Shown here piece after piece: positions 46,964 to 56,758 of a DNA stretch of 64,000 bases. Source of the stretch: Falciphora oryzae. Taxonomy: Eukaryota > Ascomycota > Sordariomycetes > Magnaporthales > Magnaporthaceae. Numbering within the stretch: position 1 is the first letter of the stretch; the number at the start of each line of letters is the position of its first letter. The DNA lies in NCBI GenBank assembly GCA_000733355.1, contig JNVV01000004.1, positions 1,838,785 to 1,902,784 of the forward strand. Direction: 5' to 3'. Under the pieces are notes generated by a model that was not told the DNA's origin, searched no databases, and saw nothing but the letters and a program-made list of their open reading frames with translations. The position numbers were made by a program, and so were the translations under genes.

Positions 46964-48244
46964 TCAGCCTGGCGTCTCGGGCCGACTGTCGCCAAATCTC
47001 GATGGTGATGACGCCCCCCTGGAAGCAGCTATTGCCGCACCAATCGCGCCCCCAGGGTGGTTTCTGGCGAACACGGAGGCCATCCCCTCGACGCCGCCGT
47101 GGAGCTCGCGCCCTGCGACAACGGCCAGCGCGTCTCCGAGCGCCAAGGCCACCGTCGTGCTGGCCGTCGGCGCGGCTATGCCCAGGCAATCAACTTCAGA
47201 GACGGGGATCGGAGCCGGCAGCACCACGACAGGCGCACCATGCTGCTCACCGTCTCCCATATCCTCGTCCCTAGACGATGCCGCCCATGCTCGGTCGTCG
47301 AGTTCACCCCTAAAGTCTCCATCAGACTCGTACCCACACTCTCCCGCTCTTTCCGCGGCATAAGAAGAAACGCTCAAACCCCTCGACGCCGCGCTTCTAC
47401 TCCTCTCCCTCGTCCTCACCCCTCTCAGCAGCGCCGCGATCTCGCACCCCCCGTTAGGCGCGGCCGTGACGACGATGACGGGCAGCGACCGGTGCAGGTG
47501 GCCCGCGAGGGCGCGCAGCTCGGGCGTACGGCCGCTGAAGCTGACGAGCAGCGCCGCGTCCCGGCCCGGCGCCAGCAGGCCCAGGTCACCGTGCAGCGCC
47601 TCGGTCGGGTGCATGAAGGCGGCACGCACCGACAGCGAGCTGAAGGTGGCGGCCAGCTTGCGCGCGATGTGGCCCGACTTGCCGACCCCGCTCACGACCA
47701 GCGTCCCGCCCTGCCGCTGGCTCCGCGTGATGGCGGCCACGGCGCCCTCGAACGCCGCCTGTGCTGCTGGGTCGCTGCTGTACAGCTGGGCTAGAGACGT
47801 CAGGGCTGCGGCTTCGGCGTTGAGCACGCGCACGGCGCTGGCTAGGCGGTCTGAGGCGAAGGGCTGAAAGTGATGTTGTTGAGTCTCGGTGCTGGCCAGA
47901 CCCGAAGGCGACAGGGGTGGGGCGGGCAGGGTCTTGTCCCGCTCGCGGGAGTGGTAGCCCGCCGGCCTCAGTGACGGTGACGGCGGCGCGGTGACCACAG
48001 GGCTGGCCGGCGACTGGAGAGATGTGACGGCGGCGGGGACAATTGGTGATGATGAAGCGAGCCCTGGGGCCGAGATGACGTTGTCGAGCTCCGGGGGCTC
48101 CTGATGGATGGGAGAGCAGAACGGTATGCCGCCTGGCGATGGTGGTGATGGCGGTCGCTCCACCGGCCCGGCCGGCCGGCCGACCAGGTAGACAGCACTT
48201 GTCTGCACCGGGCCGGGCCGCTCGTGATGCCTGTGGTTGGCCAT
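46964..48244 (-). CDS. KpsF/GutQ-type SIS-domain sugar-phosphate protein
   Basis: Single exon, 426 aa from MANHRHHERPG. The first ~135 residues are Pro/Ser-rich and disordered. The SIS domain follows: GTLVVSGVGKSGHIARKLAA, AAFMHPTEALHGDLGLL, ALLVSFSGRTPELRALAGHL, LPVIVVTAAPNGGCEIAALL and ASTTVALALGDALAVVAG. HPTEALHGDLG and STTVALALGDALAV are hallmarks of D-arabinose-5-phosphate isomerases (KdsD/KpsF/GutQ) of bacteria. The paired CBS domains of the bacterial proteins are absent; an insert of about 60 residues with Asp/Glu/Ser splits the fold before the STTVALALGD helix. Fungi make no KDO, so the substrate is open (arabinose-5-phosphate or another pentose/hexose phosphate). Confidence 0.88.
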   Translation of the reverse strand: MANHRHHERPGPVQTSAVYLVGRPAGPVERPPSPPSPGGIPFCSPIHQEPPELDNVISAPGLASSSPIVPAAVTSLQSPASPVVTAPPSPSLRPAGYHSRERDKTLPAPPLSPSGLASTETQQHHFQPFASDRLASAVRVLNAEAAALTSLAQLYSSDPAAQAAFEGAVAAITRSQRQGGTLVVSGVGKSGHIARKLAATFSSLSVRAAFMHPTEALHGDLGLLAPGRDAALLVSFSGRTPELRALAGHLHRSLPVIVVTAAPNGGCEIAALLRGVRTRERSRSAASRGLSVSSYAAERAGECGYESDGDFRGELDDRAWAASSRDEDMGDGEQHGAPVVVLPAPIPVSEVDCLGIAAPTASTTVALALGDALAVVAGRELHGGVEGMASVFARNHPGGAIGAAIAASRGASSPSRFGDSRPETPG

Positions 48245-49977
48245 TGTGCTAGATATAGCTCTCCCGTCGCGTTCGCCTCTCACAGACTGCACCGACTTGA
48301 TTCTCCGATCCTTCCCGCACTTCCGACAAAACTTGGCCTTCGCTTGTTCTCCAGGTGCAGTCGACCAAGGGGAAGGGAAGTTTTTTTTCTGAAGATGCCT
48401 TCACAGATTCTTATCTTTTACGTTCGTTTCGTGTTCGTTTTCTCGGAAATTTCCGCTCATTTGACTCCTGACGTGGTCGGCATGGAAGGATATAAAGGCG
48501 ATTCCCTGCTTCCTGACTCTCGGTAGCTGCATGCGAAAAAAAAAGGAAAAAGCAATTTGGTGACGTCCGCGATCGAGGCGGGAGGCAGGAGTCCCGTCCA
48601 GCTGATGTAAGGGAGGAGTTCGAGCCTTTCAAAGGAACGAAGCAACGACTGGCTGCCTTTTTTTTGTGGGTGAAGATGGTTCACTGATTATGAGGTTGCG
48701 AAGCTAACCAGGGATTCTGGAATTCACATGCTTTCCCCAAGAGAGAGAGCGTCGATGGGTCGGCAGGCGAAGAATGGATGTGGATCGGGAGCCATTGGCC
48801 GGGGCGGGTTTTTTTTACGTGGTACGGGGCAGTGCTGTATAGATGTGCGCGGACTGCCGGACTCCGCCGCGCCGGAGAGTGACATTCCAAGCGGCCCCTG
48901 TCTGTTTGCTCGATGACAAATGCGGACGAGATAGAGGGTGAGGATGGATGCCGTCTGGATCGGTCAGAAAAACAGGAAGGGGAAGAGGCTGCATGCGGGA
49001 TATCGTACGGATCCGTCGGGCTAGCGAGGGGCCGGACGGGTTGGCCAGGCTATTATTGTTCAATCTAGAGGTGTGCCCGTCCGACTTTCCCGAGCGCCTG
49101 TCTCCAAAAGCACGCCCACTACCCGTTACTCGCCCGCTATCCGCCCTGGCCGGATGGAGGGCTTGGAGGGGTTAGAGCAGCCCGAGTATAGCAGTGTACA
49201 TATGTGGACACATCATCCGATATCTGCGTCGGAAACCAGCCCTTTGGGAACCAAAGCTGGATTAGTCACGCTAGTGGAGAGCTATGCAATCGGGCCAACG
49301 GGAGAGGGGCAAAACGGTCGTCGATATACAAGTTCGTCCCCAGCCATCGCGGTCCGCTGGAGGATGGGCGGCGGGGATCGATCGGGGTGTTTTCCTCATA
49401 GCCTATGTATATACGGAGCGCAGCCGGTTCAAGACACGTGCATGCGGGTGTGTGCTCGGGTAACGCTGTGACGCACTCCTTGGCCGTCATCTTGGGCCAA
49501 GGCTCAAATGCTATGCAACGGCAGAAGGAGGCGGGAAAGGAGAAAGCTGAAGAAAAAGAGAGGTCGATAGGTTTTGGTGGGAGGGAGTGGGGTTCTTGCT
49601 TGCAGAAGTGCGTGTCATGTACCTAAGTCTAGATTCCTCTTGGGCTAGACAGGGAACTAGGAGTATCGGTTAATTATCAGGAGCGTGGAAGTGGAAAATC
49701 GAAGCCCGAGAATATGCAAAGATACGACATGGAGGATACCCGACCTCCCTATTGCCCAATTTGTTCGGACCGAGATGGGAGCGGTTCAGAAAACGGGCGG
49801 GGATCGATCGATGACGAATGTTTCTTTATCGATGGCGTCTTCTACTGTCCGGGGTCGTCCCTCGTATGTCCGAGCCGAGCAGAGCACAGTGCATCAACGA
49901 AGAACGACGGACGGCTGTGACCCCTAATCTCGGGCGGCTGAAGGGGGCCTCCCAACCACCCCATTTCCTAGAAACTG
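48245..49977. other. Intergenic between SIS and VPS62 genes
   Basis: About 1.7 kb. It holds the promoter of the SIS gene and the 3' region of the VPS62 gene. Several short frames are not supportable. An 11-A run lies near 48536-48546. Confidence 0.5.
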
Positions 49978-51624
49978 TTATGTATACCATGTCCGCTTCC
50001 TTCCCGCCTCTAGACTATCTAGTATTTTGCACCTGGACTGCGGACACATAGTGTTCCTCCAGAGGCGCTTGTCCACAGGGCCCGTTGGCCCGCTTACGTA
50101 GTGGTACTGGCCAAAAAGCCGCCACTGCCGTCGGTCGCCGAGGCCGTACAGCTGGTCGCCCCAGCGGCCCGTGAACCCGAGCCATCCGGTCGGGGCCGCC
50201 GACGCCTCGTCGCCGCTGTTGATCGGTGCTGCGGGCTTGAAAACACCACAACCTCGGTGCTTCGCGTCGCTGTCTTGCCCGTCTTCATCCCCGTCCTCGC
50301 CGGCTCCTTCGGGAAGCTCGTGCCAGTACGCCCACACGTTCTTGGCCGGGTCCCAGAGCGGCCCCTTGTCCGTCACGTCCTTGAGCATCCCAAACGGCAG
50401 GACGTAGGGGTGGTTCCCCGGGGTGGCGTACATGGCGTGGCTGCCGACGGCTGAGTAGATGACCGGCCTGTCGGCATCCCTGCTAGACGGCCGCGGAGAG
50501 TTTTCACTGGTAGTGGTCCTATTGCTCCCTGTTGCTGCCTTCTCGAGCGCTCGCCACGCGTACGCCTGGCCGCCCTCGTGTTCGCTCAGGAACATGGCCG
50601 TCGGCTTGCCCCGCACGAAGCGCACCATGCAGTGCTCCCAGTCGCCCACGTGGTTCCCGAACCGGATCCCGAGAACCGTCTGTCCGAGGTTGTAGCTGTA
50701 GAAGAAGAACCAGAAGGCGTCCAGGACGGGCCCGTCGTCTGTCTGTTTCTCCACGAGGACGAGCACAGCCGGCGCCGTCGAGCGGCCGCCGAGCTGGTTG
50801 TTCTTGCTGCTGGGCAGCCCGTCGCGGCTGCTCAGCCAGCCTGGTCTCGTCTCCACGTCATCTGTGCTCGTGAGGTACACTGTGCCGCTGTGAATGGCGT
50901 TGAGGGAGTCTAGGTTTGTCAAGTTCAAGGGGACCCGAGAACCTCCATCTCCGCCTTCATCATCACCACCGACTGGCTCGCTATAGTTAAAAGCGCGCAT
51001 GTGCTTGACGTGCTCCTCCGCGCTCGCAGGCCAGAAGCTCTCTTTGGAGTGCAGATGAACGAGCGGCGCGTGCCGCAGCACGTACTCGGGGACCTGCTTT
51101 GAACCCTCTCTCCTCACCGCTTTCGTCCTCTGTTGTCCTAGCCTTGCTCCTGCTTTTCTTGTTCTATTTTCTCCTCCGATATCGCCTAGTGACTGCCCTT
51201 CAACATCGCCACTCTCGAGCCCCGGCGGGTCCCAGCGAAGGTGGTGGACGCCACACAGGCTCAGCCAGCGGCAGGCCTGCCGGTCGGCCCAGTACGAGGA
51301 GCCCGAAACCCACTCCGCGTCCCGGGCGCGCTGCTCCGGGCTGGGCGGTGTCGGGTTCAGCGCCCGGGGTGCCACCCAGGTGACGACGTACAAGGCCCAC
51401 ATGACTGCGAGGACGATGGCCAGGAGCAGCAAGAGTGGCCAGAGCGCCCGCACTAGAACGCTGGGGAGAATAGAAGCGAGGCTGTTGGGTCTAGGGTTCT
51501 TGGGCTGAGCTGGCTGCCGCTCAGGGGGAGAATCTTCGAGGTCGTTGTCCTGTTGAGTGCGGAGGAGAGGCTGGCTCTCAAGGTCGTCTTCCATAGGGCA
51601 TGGCCCAGACCCCTGGGGCCTCAT
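49978..51624 (-). CDS. VPS62: Vps62-family membrane protein
   Basis: Single exon, 548 aa from MRPQGSGPCPMEDDLESQP. An N-terminal cytosolic stretch precedes one TM segment (VRALWPLLLLLAIVLAVMWALY). The lumenal or extracellular part carries Vps62 signatures: VPEYVLRHAPLVHLHSKESF, AFWFFFYSYNLGQTVLGIRF, NHVGDWEHCMVRFVRGKPTA, MFLSEHEGGQAYAW, YSAVGSHAMYATPGNHPYVL, and TGRWGDQLYG near the end. Yeast Vps62 is implicated in cytosol-to-vacuole protein delivery; the biochemical activity is not known. Length fits the family. A poorly conserved stretch around ESGDVEGQSLGDIGGENRTR could hide a small intron, but no good donor is visible. It is divergent from the Dabb gene. Confidence 0.9.
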   Translation of the reverse strand: MRPQGSGPCPMEDDLESQPLLRTQQDNDLEDSPPERQPAQPKNPRPNSLASILPSVLVRALWPLLLLLAIVLAVMWALYVVTWVAPRALNPTPPSPEQRARDAEWVSGSSYWADRQACRWLSLCGVHHLRWDPPGLESGDVEGQSLGDIGGENRTRKAGARLGQQRTKAVRREGSKQVPEYVLRHAPLVHLHSKESFWPASAEEHVKHMRAFNYSEPVGGDDEGGDGGSRVPLNLTNLDSLNAIHSGTVYLTSTDDVETRPGWLSSRDGLPSSKNNQLGGRSTAPAVLVLVEKQTDDGPVLDAFWFFFYSYNLGQTVLGIRFGNHVGDWEHCMVRFVRGKPTAMFLSEHEGGQAYAWRALEKAATGSNRTTTSENSPRPSSRDADRPVIYSAVGSHAMYATPGNHPYVLPFGMLKDVTDKGPLWDPAKNVWAYWHELPEGAGEDGDEDGQDSDAKHRGCGVFKPAAPINSGDEASAAPTGWLGFTGRWGDQLYGLGDRRQWRLFGQYHYVSGPTGPVDKRLWRNTMCPQSRCKILDSLEAGRKRTWYT

Positions 51625-52738
51625 TTTGCTAACGCGCCGCTTTGAATTGCACAATGATGGTGTTTGTTATGTCTTGTCATCTGCCATGGGGTATTGGATC
51701 CGTGGTGGTCCGGCCGTGATTGAATAGGTATTTATGAAAAGCAAATTGTCGTTGAGAAAGAATCGTTGAGTGTCGTATCATTTGCTTCAGCCCATCACCG
51801 TGGGCCAATGGCGGCCAGCCAAGTACCCCCGTGGCGCTCCCCCACGCGGCCTAGTGCCGCCAGTCAGCTTCCCAGGAAGAGCACAGGCTTGATTTGCGCA
51901 CGCAGCACCGTCAACACCCAACCGTGACAGAATGCTCTCAGAAAGGATGGTCCTGTTGCACGCTCGCTGGCACTTTGGGGTGTGCGGGAAGTCTAGTTAC
52001 TATCCCGACTGACGCTAGTCAATGGTAGGAACCTGCTCGCTGTGGACATTGCCGAAATCATGAGGCTTCTAGCACTCGGCGGCGGCCACCCAGCGCCACC
52101 CCGGGCGCCACAGCGATGCTTCCGAGTCCGGCCATCTGCCGCCGTGTCTGGCTGGGCCTTGACGCTGGGGGTTGGCGTCAATGGCTGCGCGCGGCTTGCC
52201 GTGGTGCCAGTGGCCGTTTCCAGGGCTAGCTCAGCCCTTGGTGGGCCAAGACCGCGAACGCGAATGGCTCATCGTCGTTATTGCTTCAGCGTCGCTGAGA
52301 GTAGAGAGGAAAAGCTGCAGTCGGGCCCCAGCAGTGGACGGTCTCGTCGGGAAAGCAGGTCCGATTTCCGAGCGAGCAGAAGTGGCTCGAATTTCTACTC
52401 GCATACATGTGTCTCCTCCAGCCGGCCCTCGAATGTTGGTCGACATTTTCGATGGATATGCGCATTGAAATGGATGCTTGCAGCGCTTGAGGCCACGCGC
52501 GGGCTGAGCGTGGCGTCAGCTGAAAATCGAGGCCATTGCAGCTGAATACAGCGCGAGCCCAGCGCTCGATCCCCTGAGCTGGCCCCACGCACAGACCACA
52601 CTCGGCTCCCAATCTTCTAACGCTCAGCTCGCGCCGCCAAGCCGGTATGAAAATCCACGGCTACTCCATCCATCACCGGTGCCAGAGGGAAATAGGAAGC
52701 CTCTTCGAACGACCCACATAGAGGCCACATTATTGAAC
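51625..52738. promoter_or_regulatory. Divergent promoter region, VPS62 / Dabb gene
   Basis: About 1.1 kb between outward-facing starts; no recognised element and no supportable gene. Confidence 0.4.
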
Positions 52739-53360
52739 ATGTCCAAGCCAAAGTTCAACCCTCTCTACGCGGTCCTGGCCTCCCTCGCCTTGGTCGGCCT
52801 TTTCTTCTGGCCTTTCAGCAGCCACGGCGCCGTCTCGAGCGGCTCGGCAGGCGGCGCGACGTCAAAGGCCGATGCGGGACATGTCACGCACGTTGTCCTG
52901 TTCGAGTGGAAGACGGCCGCTGATCCCGACGAGGTTGTCATGGTGGGTTGGCTCTCATTCTGCTCAGGCAGCGTATCTACGTATTGGCACCATACCCAGC
53001 ACTGGCTGATGGCAATTCCCCCATCCCCCAGGCCCACAAGCGCTTGATGGCCCTGCGGACCAAGTGTATCCATCCGACTCGCAACCAGCCTTACATCGTG
53101 TCGCTCAAGGGCGGCAGGGACCATTCCCCGGAAGGGCTCCAGGTAAGGGTCGGCTGGGACTTTTAGAACATCGGACGGATACTCGCTGACCGTAATCTGG
53201 GTAGCATGGCGCTACACATGGCTATGTGGTCGAGTTCGCCTCCATCGAGGACCGCGACTACTACGTCAAGACGGACCCCGCGCACAAGACCTTTGTTAGT
53301 AGCATCTCGGGCATCGTGGAGAAGGCCACTGTGCTGGACTTTACGGCTGGATTTTACTAG
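52739..53360 (+). CDS. Membrane-anchored stress-responsive A/B barrel (Dabb) protein
   Basis: Exons 52739-52942, 53032-53142 and 53205-53360 give 156 aa. The N-terminus has one hydrophobic segment, NPLYAVLASLALVGLFFWPF, followed by a Ser/Gly linker. The Dabb domain begins HVTHVVLFEWKTAADPDEVV. After the first splice come AHKRLMALRTKCIHPTRNQP and YIVSLKGGRDHSPEGLQ, then HGATHGYVVEFASIEDRDYY and DPAHKTFVSSISG. Dabb proteins are dimeric alpha+beta barrels, some enzymatic and some stress-induced; active residues are not obvious here. The membrane anchor is unusual, since most family members are soluble. Each intron restores the fold's strand order. Confidence 0.88.
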
Positions 53361-54433
53361 GCGGGGGAAAGAGCCGGGTCGTTGGGTCGTGGAAAATCCG
53401 ACCATTGCCCGCAACTGTCAATTTCCATACATCCAGCATCCTTGACTCGCAATAAGCAGCCGCCTGTCGTCCGCCATGCGCTCCATCCCTGCGGGACACG
53501 CTACAGCCGAAGCTTCCATTGTCGTCCCATTCTCTTGGGTTCTCTTTGATGGTCGCTTCATTGTCCGGGCTCCCAGGCCATTGTCCCCCGTAGTTTCTCT
53601 GAATGCCACCAGACCCAACTTTCGGGACTGTCGCGCCTGCAATCCGACCCTGCCGCACGCCCCGCATGCACATGCCGCCTCATCTGGCAGATGGGTTGGA
53701 ATGCCAATGCTAATTGCTGCTCGTAATATGTTATATGCAATGTCTGGGAAAGTTCGGATGTTTACCCTCAAGCACCCGCGACCAACGACAGTGACGCTCA
53801 GGATGCAGCCAGTGCCAATTGAGGCAAGCGCGGCAGCATCACCGGCTTCAACGCGACTCACCGTCACCTGCTGGCGGTTACGGGCAGGCAGCCAGCCAGT
53901 GAGGGGAAGTCCAGAGAGCCCACGCCTGCGTCCAATCCAGGGTCGGGTGGCTTCTTCCATGTTTTCGAGGCTGGAGCACCCGCCCCCTCAATCAAATCAG
54001 CTGGCTGACAGGCTTGACGGGATGCCGCAGACCGCCGTCGGGCTGTTTCTCCCGAATTGTCAGGGTCTCGTCAATGCATGGAGTCCACCGGCGCTGGGCT
54101 CACATCAAAACAGAACCTCTGCTGCTTCAGCTCCCGCCGCCCTGACCCTGCATCGCGCGGGCTTGCGCGCCGCGATGCCACCGTCGCCGAAATCTAGCAG
54201 TTGAGACAGCTCCTACACATAGACGCCCGGTTTGGCGGTCTTCCTATCCATCCTCAAACCTGATCTGCGCTTCTGGTTGCGAGACACGCGACATCGCCCG
54301 CTTTTTCTAGTGCCTGTTTCCTGTGCCCATTTGCTGTCTCGATATTTCGCCTCTTGGTGCAACAACCCGCAACGCAAATGACCACCCCAGCTCGCTTTGC
54401 CGCCCACGCCGCCGAGCAACCAAAGATCCGAAG
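53361..54433. other. Intergenic between Dabb gene and 54434 gene
   Basis: About 1.1 kb. Frames at 53476-54204 (+) and 53418-53960 (-) overlap antisense and lack motifs; neither is accepted. Confidence 0.5.
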
Positions 54434-55648
54434 ATGGCCTGCATAGCCATATCCTTCTGCGCGCTTGGCACATCAACAAGCCGCAAGCCCAGCAGCAGTA
54501 GCAGCAAAAACAACAAGAGCAACACCAACAAGCAGGGGAGCAAAAACATCTGGCACCGCTCCGTCTGCGGCGCCGCTGTTGATGAGCTACAGAAGCCGCC
54601 GCGGCCGGCGCCCTCGCGCCGCTACCTGCTCTCGGCGCTGCCACGCCCGCCGCCGCCGGAGCCCAGCCGCAGCGTCATCGCCGCGCCGGGTGCTGCCGCC
54701 GCCGACGCCGCGCGCTTCTCGGTCGTCGACGCCGCCACCCACGAGCTCACCTACACGCTGCTGACCGAGTTCGGCCACGGTAGGGCCCGCCGGAGGAGCG
54801 TCGCCGTCGGGAGCGTGCGCCGCAGCGTGCGCGTCTACGACTTTGACGAGGTCGCCCAGCTCTTCACGGCCGGCCGCCATGCCAGCATCGGCAGGTTCGC
54901 ACACGGTGGTGTAGGTCTTCCCTGTCGGACCACGCGTGCCTCTTTCCGTCGTAACTTCTTCTTTTCTTCTGCTAACGACTCAACTGCCCTGGGTACTTCT
55001 CGCACACAGGAGCCCTCCCCAGCCGCCGTCCTGAGCGCCTCGGATACGGCCTGGCGGGTCTGGCTCTGCGAGCCCATGGGCACCGCGACTGCCTACTTCC
55101 CGCCGCGCACCGTCTCCCGCATCGGCACCATCGACTTGCCGCAGTCCAAGCGGCGGCTCCGCTGGCGCACGACAAGCCCGCTCGGCATGGTGGACGACGA
55201 CGATAGCACTAACGATGTCAATGATGATGTTGCTGCTGCCAGTGATAATGATAATGATGACGATGATGCAGCTGCTGCCGCAGCTCCTGCCACCACCACC
55301 ACCACCGCCACCATCCTCCAGCCGGCCGCACCAGGCAAGTTCACCGGCCCGAGGCCCACCAACAGTCACAGCGCCTTCAAGCTCGTCTCGGTCGACGAGC
55401 GTGCCGCCAGCGGCAGCGGGCCCGCCCCTCCCGTGGTGGCCAGGTTCGACCGCGTCGGCGATGTTGGGTGCGCGCGCATGGAGGGCCAGCTGCGCGTGTA
55501 CAACGTGGAGGACTACGAGCGCGAGGTCGGCGGGAGGGAGGTCCTGGACGTGCTGATGCTCCTGTCTCTGTCCTCCGTCGTCCGTCCCCTGAGCCTCCGC
55601 CAGGATAAGGCCAGGGACAAGGACAGTGGAGAGAGGTCACCTGCATAG
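54434..55648 (+). CDS. Uncharacterised fungal protein, possibly tubby/LURP-like
   Basis: Exons 54434-54910 and 55010-55648 give 371 aa. The in-frame 99-bp intron has a GTAGGT donor, a strong GCTAACGAC branch site and a CACACAG acceptor; without it the frame stays open, giving 404 aa. The N-terminus is Ser/Asn-rich and then basic/Pro-rich. Core pieces are ARFSVVDAATHELTYTLLTE, TAWRVWLCEPMGTATAYFPP, AFKLVSVDERAASGSG, VVARFDRVGDVGCARMEGQL and GREVLDVLMLLSLSSVVRP. The order LkLV-(vAxF)-(GxLxV)-(helix) resembles fungal proteins with a tubby/LURP-type barrel; this is resemblance only. Asp-rich and Ala/Thr-rich insertions reflect GAT/GCT/ACC microsatellites at 55200-55310. No TM or signal peptide. 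Confidence 0.72.
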   Translation: MACIAISFCALGTSTSRKPSSSSSKNNKSNTNKQGSKNIWHRSVCGAAVDELQKPPRPAPSRRYLLSALPRPPPPEPSRSVIAAPGAAAADAARFSVVDAATHELTYTLLTEFGHGRARRRSVAVGSVRRSVRVYDFDEVAQLFTAGRHASIGRFAHGGVGLPCRTTRASFRRNFFFSSANDSTALGTSRTQEPSPAAVLSASDTAWRVWLCEPMGTATAYFPPRTVSRIGTIDLPQSKRRLRWRTTSPLGMVDDDDSTNDVNDDVAAASDNDNDDDDAAAAAAPATTTTTATILQPAAPGKFTGPRPTNSHSAFKLVSVDERAASGSGPAPPVVARFDRVGDVGCARMEGQLRVYNVEDYEREVGGREVLDVLMLLSLSSVVRPLSLRQDKARDKDSGERSPA

Positions 55649-55699
55649 TTGGCTTGGAAGGGTGGGAAAGGTTGCGAATGTGGATTCCACCAGTTGTTC

Positions 55700-56060
55700 T
55701 ATGGGTATCAAACACGTCTATCTATATCTACAAATTGGCGTTAATCGAAGGCGGCCGTGCTGTGGTGCCTGCTTCCCTGCTCATCATGGGAAAAAAAAGG
55801 GGGGGACTCCCCCATCCGAAATCCTGCCCAGTAACCGACATAATATACCAACCAGTTCCCTTTTTTTTTTTTTTTTTTTGTTCTTTTTTACCGCTGCGCC
55901 TCATAGGCCTCCACCCATTTCACCAGCTTTGCGACTGTGGCCTTTAGGGCCTTGATCTTAGCCGCCTGCTGTTTGGTCTTGGCCGCCTGCTTATCGGCCA
56001 AGGCCGCGAGACGAGCGGTGCTGCTTCATAGCTTTTTTCGGCTCGTCCTTTCGCCATAGT
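55700..56060 (-). pseudogene. Decayed 3' end of a coiled-coil gene (copy A)
   Basis: Reading the minus strand upward from the TAA near 55898, the frame gives KQQAAKIKALKATVAKLVKW then VEAYEAQR and stop. The intact gene at 58216 ends KQQASEIEALKATVAKLLEA, HEAQR. The homology continues into the 3' flank: both copies contain GGCGGCCGTGCTGTG and a GGGTATCAAA word in the same order. Upstream the frame is blocked by a TGA about 50 codons before the end. The segment is therefore a partial duplication of the gene's tail, with poly-A/T tracts (a 19-nt T run near 55860) expanded. It begins only ~50 bp after the stop of the 54434 gene. Confidence 0.75.
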
Positions 56061-56147
56061 TGTGGCTTTTTTCCCCCACTGTCGCCAGCTTGCGGCTAGC
56101 GCTTTATGCTGGGACGTCTTTCAAAGTTTGTTGCTCTATACTGCCTG

Positions 56148-56333
56148 CTGGCTTCGTCGCGCATTCACCACCCGCCAGGCCTGCGTCTGGGCAAAGCCAG
56201 GGATGATCTGCGGAGCTGGGTTGGAGGGAGGGAATATTGGAATCATGACTTTTATGACCTGGTTTATAAAGTATTAAATATTTTGCAGATTGGGGTCCGT
56301 TTAGGGCGGCGGTGTTGTGTGCCTGCTCGCCCG
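56148..56333. repeat. Copy B of the coiled-coil gene's 3' flank
   Basis: Matches 57941-58123 in order: the words GCATTCACCA, AAAGCCA, ATGATCTG, ATTGGAATC, TATGACCTGGTTTATA and CCTGCTCGCCCG recur with scattered differences. It is interrupted by the N gap right after GCTCGCCCG. Together with copy A and the flank of the intact gene it makes at least three related copies. Confidence 0.8.
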
Positions 56334-56758
56334 NNNNNNNNNNNNNNNNNNNNNNNNNNNNNNNNNNNNNNNNNNNNNNNNNNNNNNNNNNNNNNNNNNN
56401 NNNNNNNNNNNNNNNNNNNNNNNNNNNNNNNNNNNNNNNNNNNNNNNNNNNNNNNNNNNNNNNNNNNNNNNNNNNNNNNNNNNNNNNNNNNNNNNNNNNN
56501 NNNNNNNNNNNNNNNNNNNNNNNNNNNNNNNNNNNNNNNNNNNNNNNNNNNNNNNNNNNNNNNNNNNNNNNNNNNNNNNNNNNNNNNNNNNNNNNNNNNN
56601 NNNNNNNNNNNNNNNNNNNNNNNNNNNNNNNNNNNNNNNNNNNNNNNNNNNNNNNNNNNNNNNNNNNNNNNNNNNNNNNNNNNNNNNNNNNNNNNNNNNN
56701 NNNNNNNNNNNNNNNNNNNNNNNNNNNNNNNNNNNNNNNNNNNNNNNNNNNNNNNNNN
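56334..56758. other. Assembly gap, 425 N
   Basis: Run of N. It lies at the junction of copy B and the 52-bp array; the assembler probably could not span the array, and the true length is unknown. Confidence 1.

Noticed and set aside
53476..54204. 242-codon frame between the Dabb gene and the 54434 gene
   Set aside because: No motif and an equally long antisense frame overlaps; looks like random openness.
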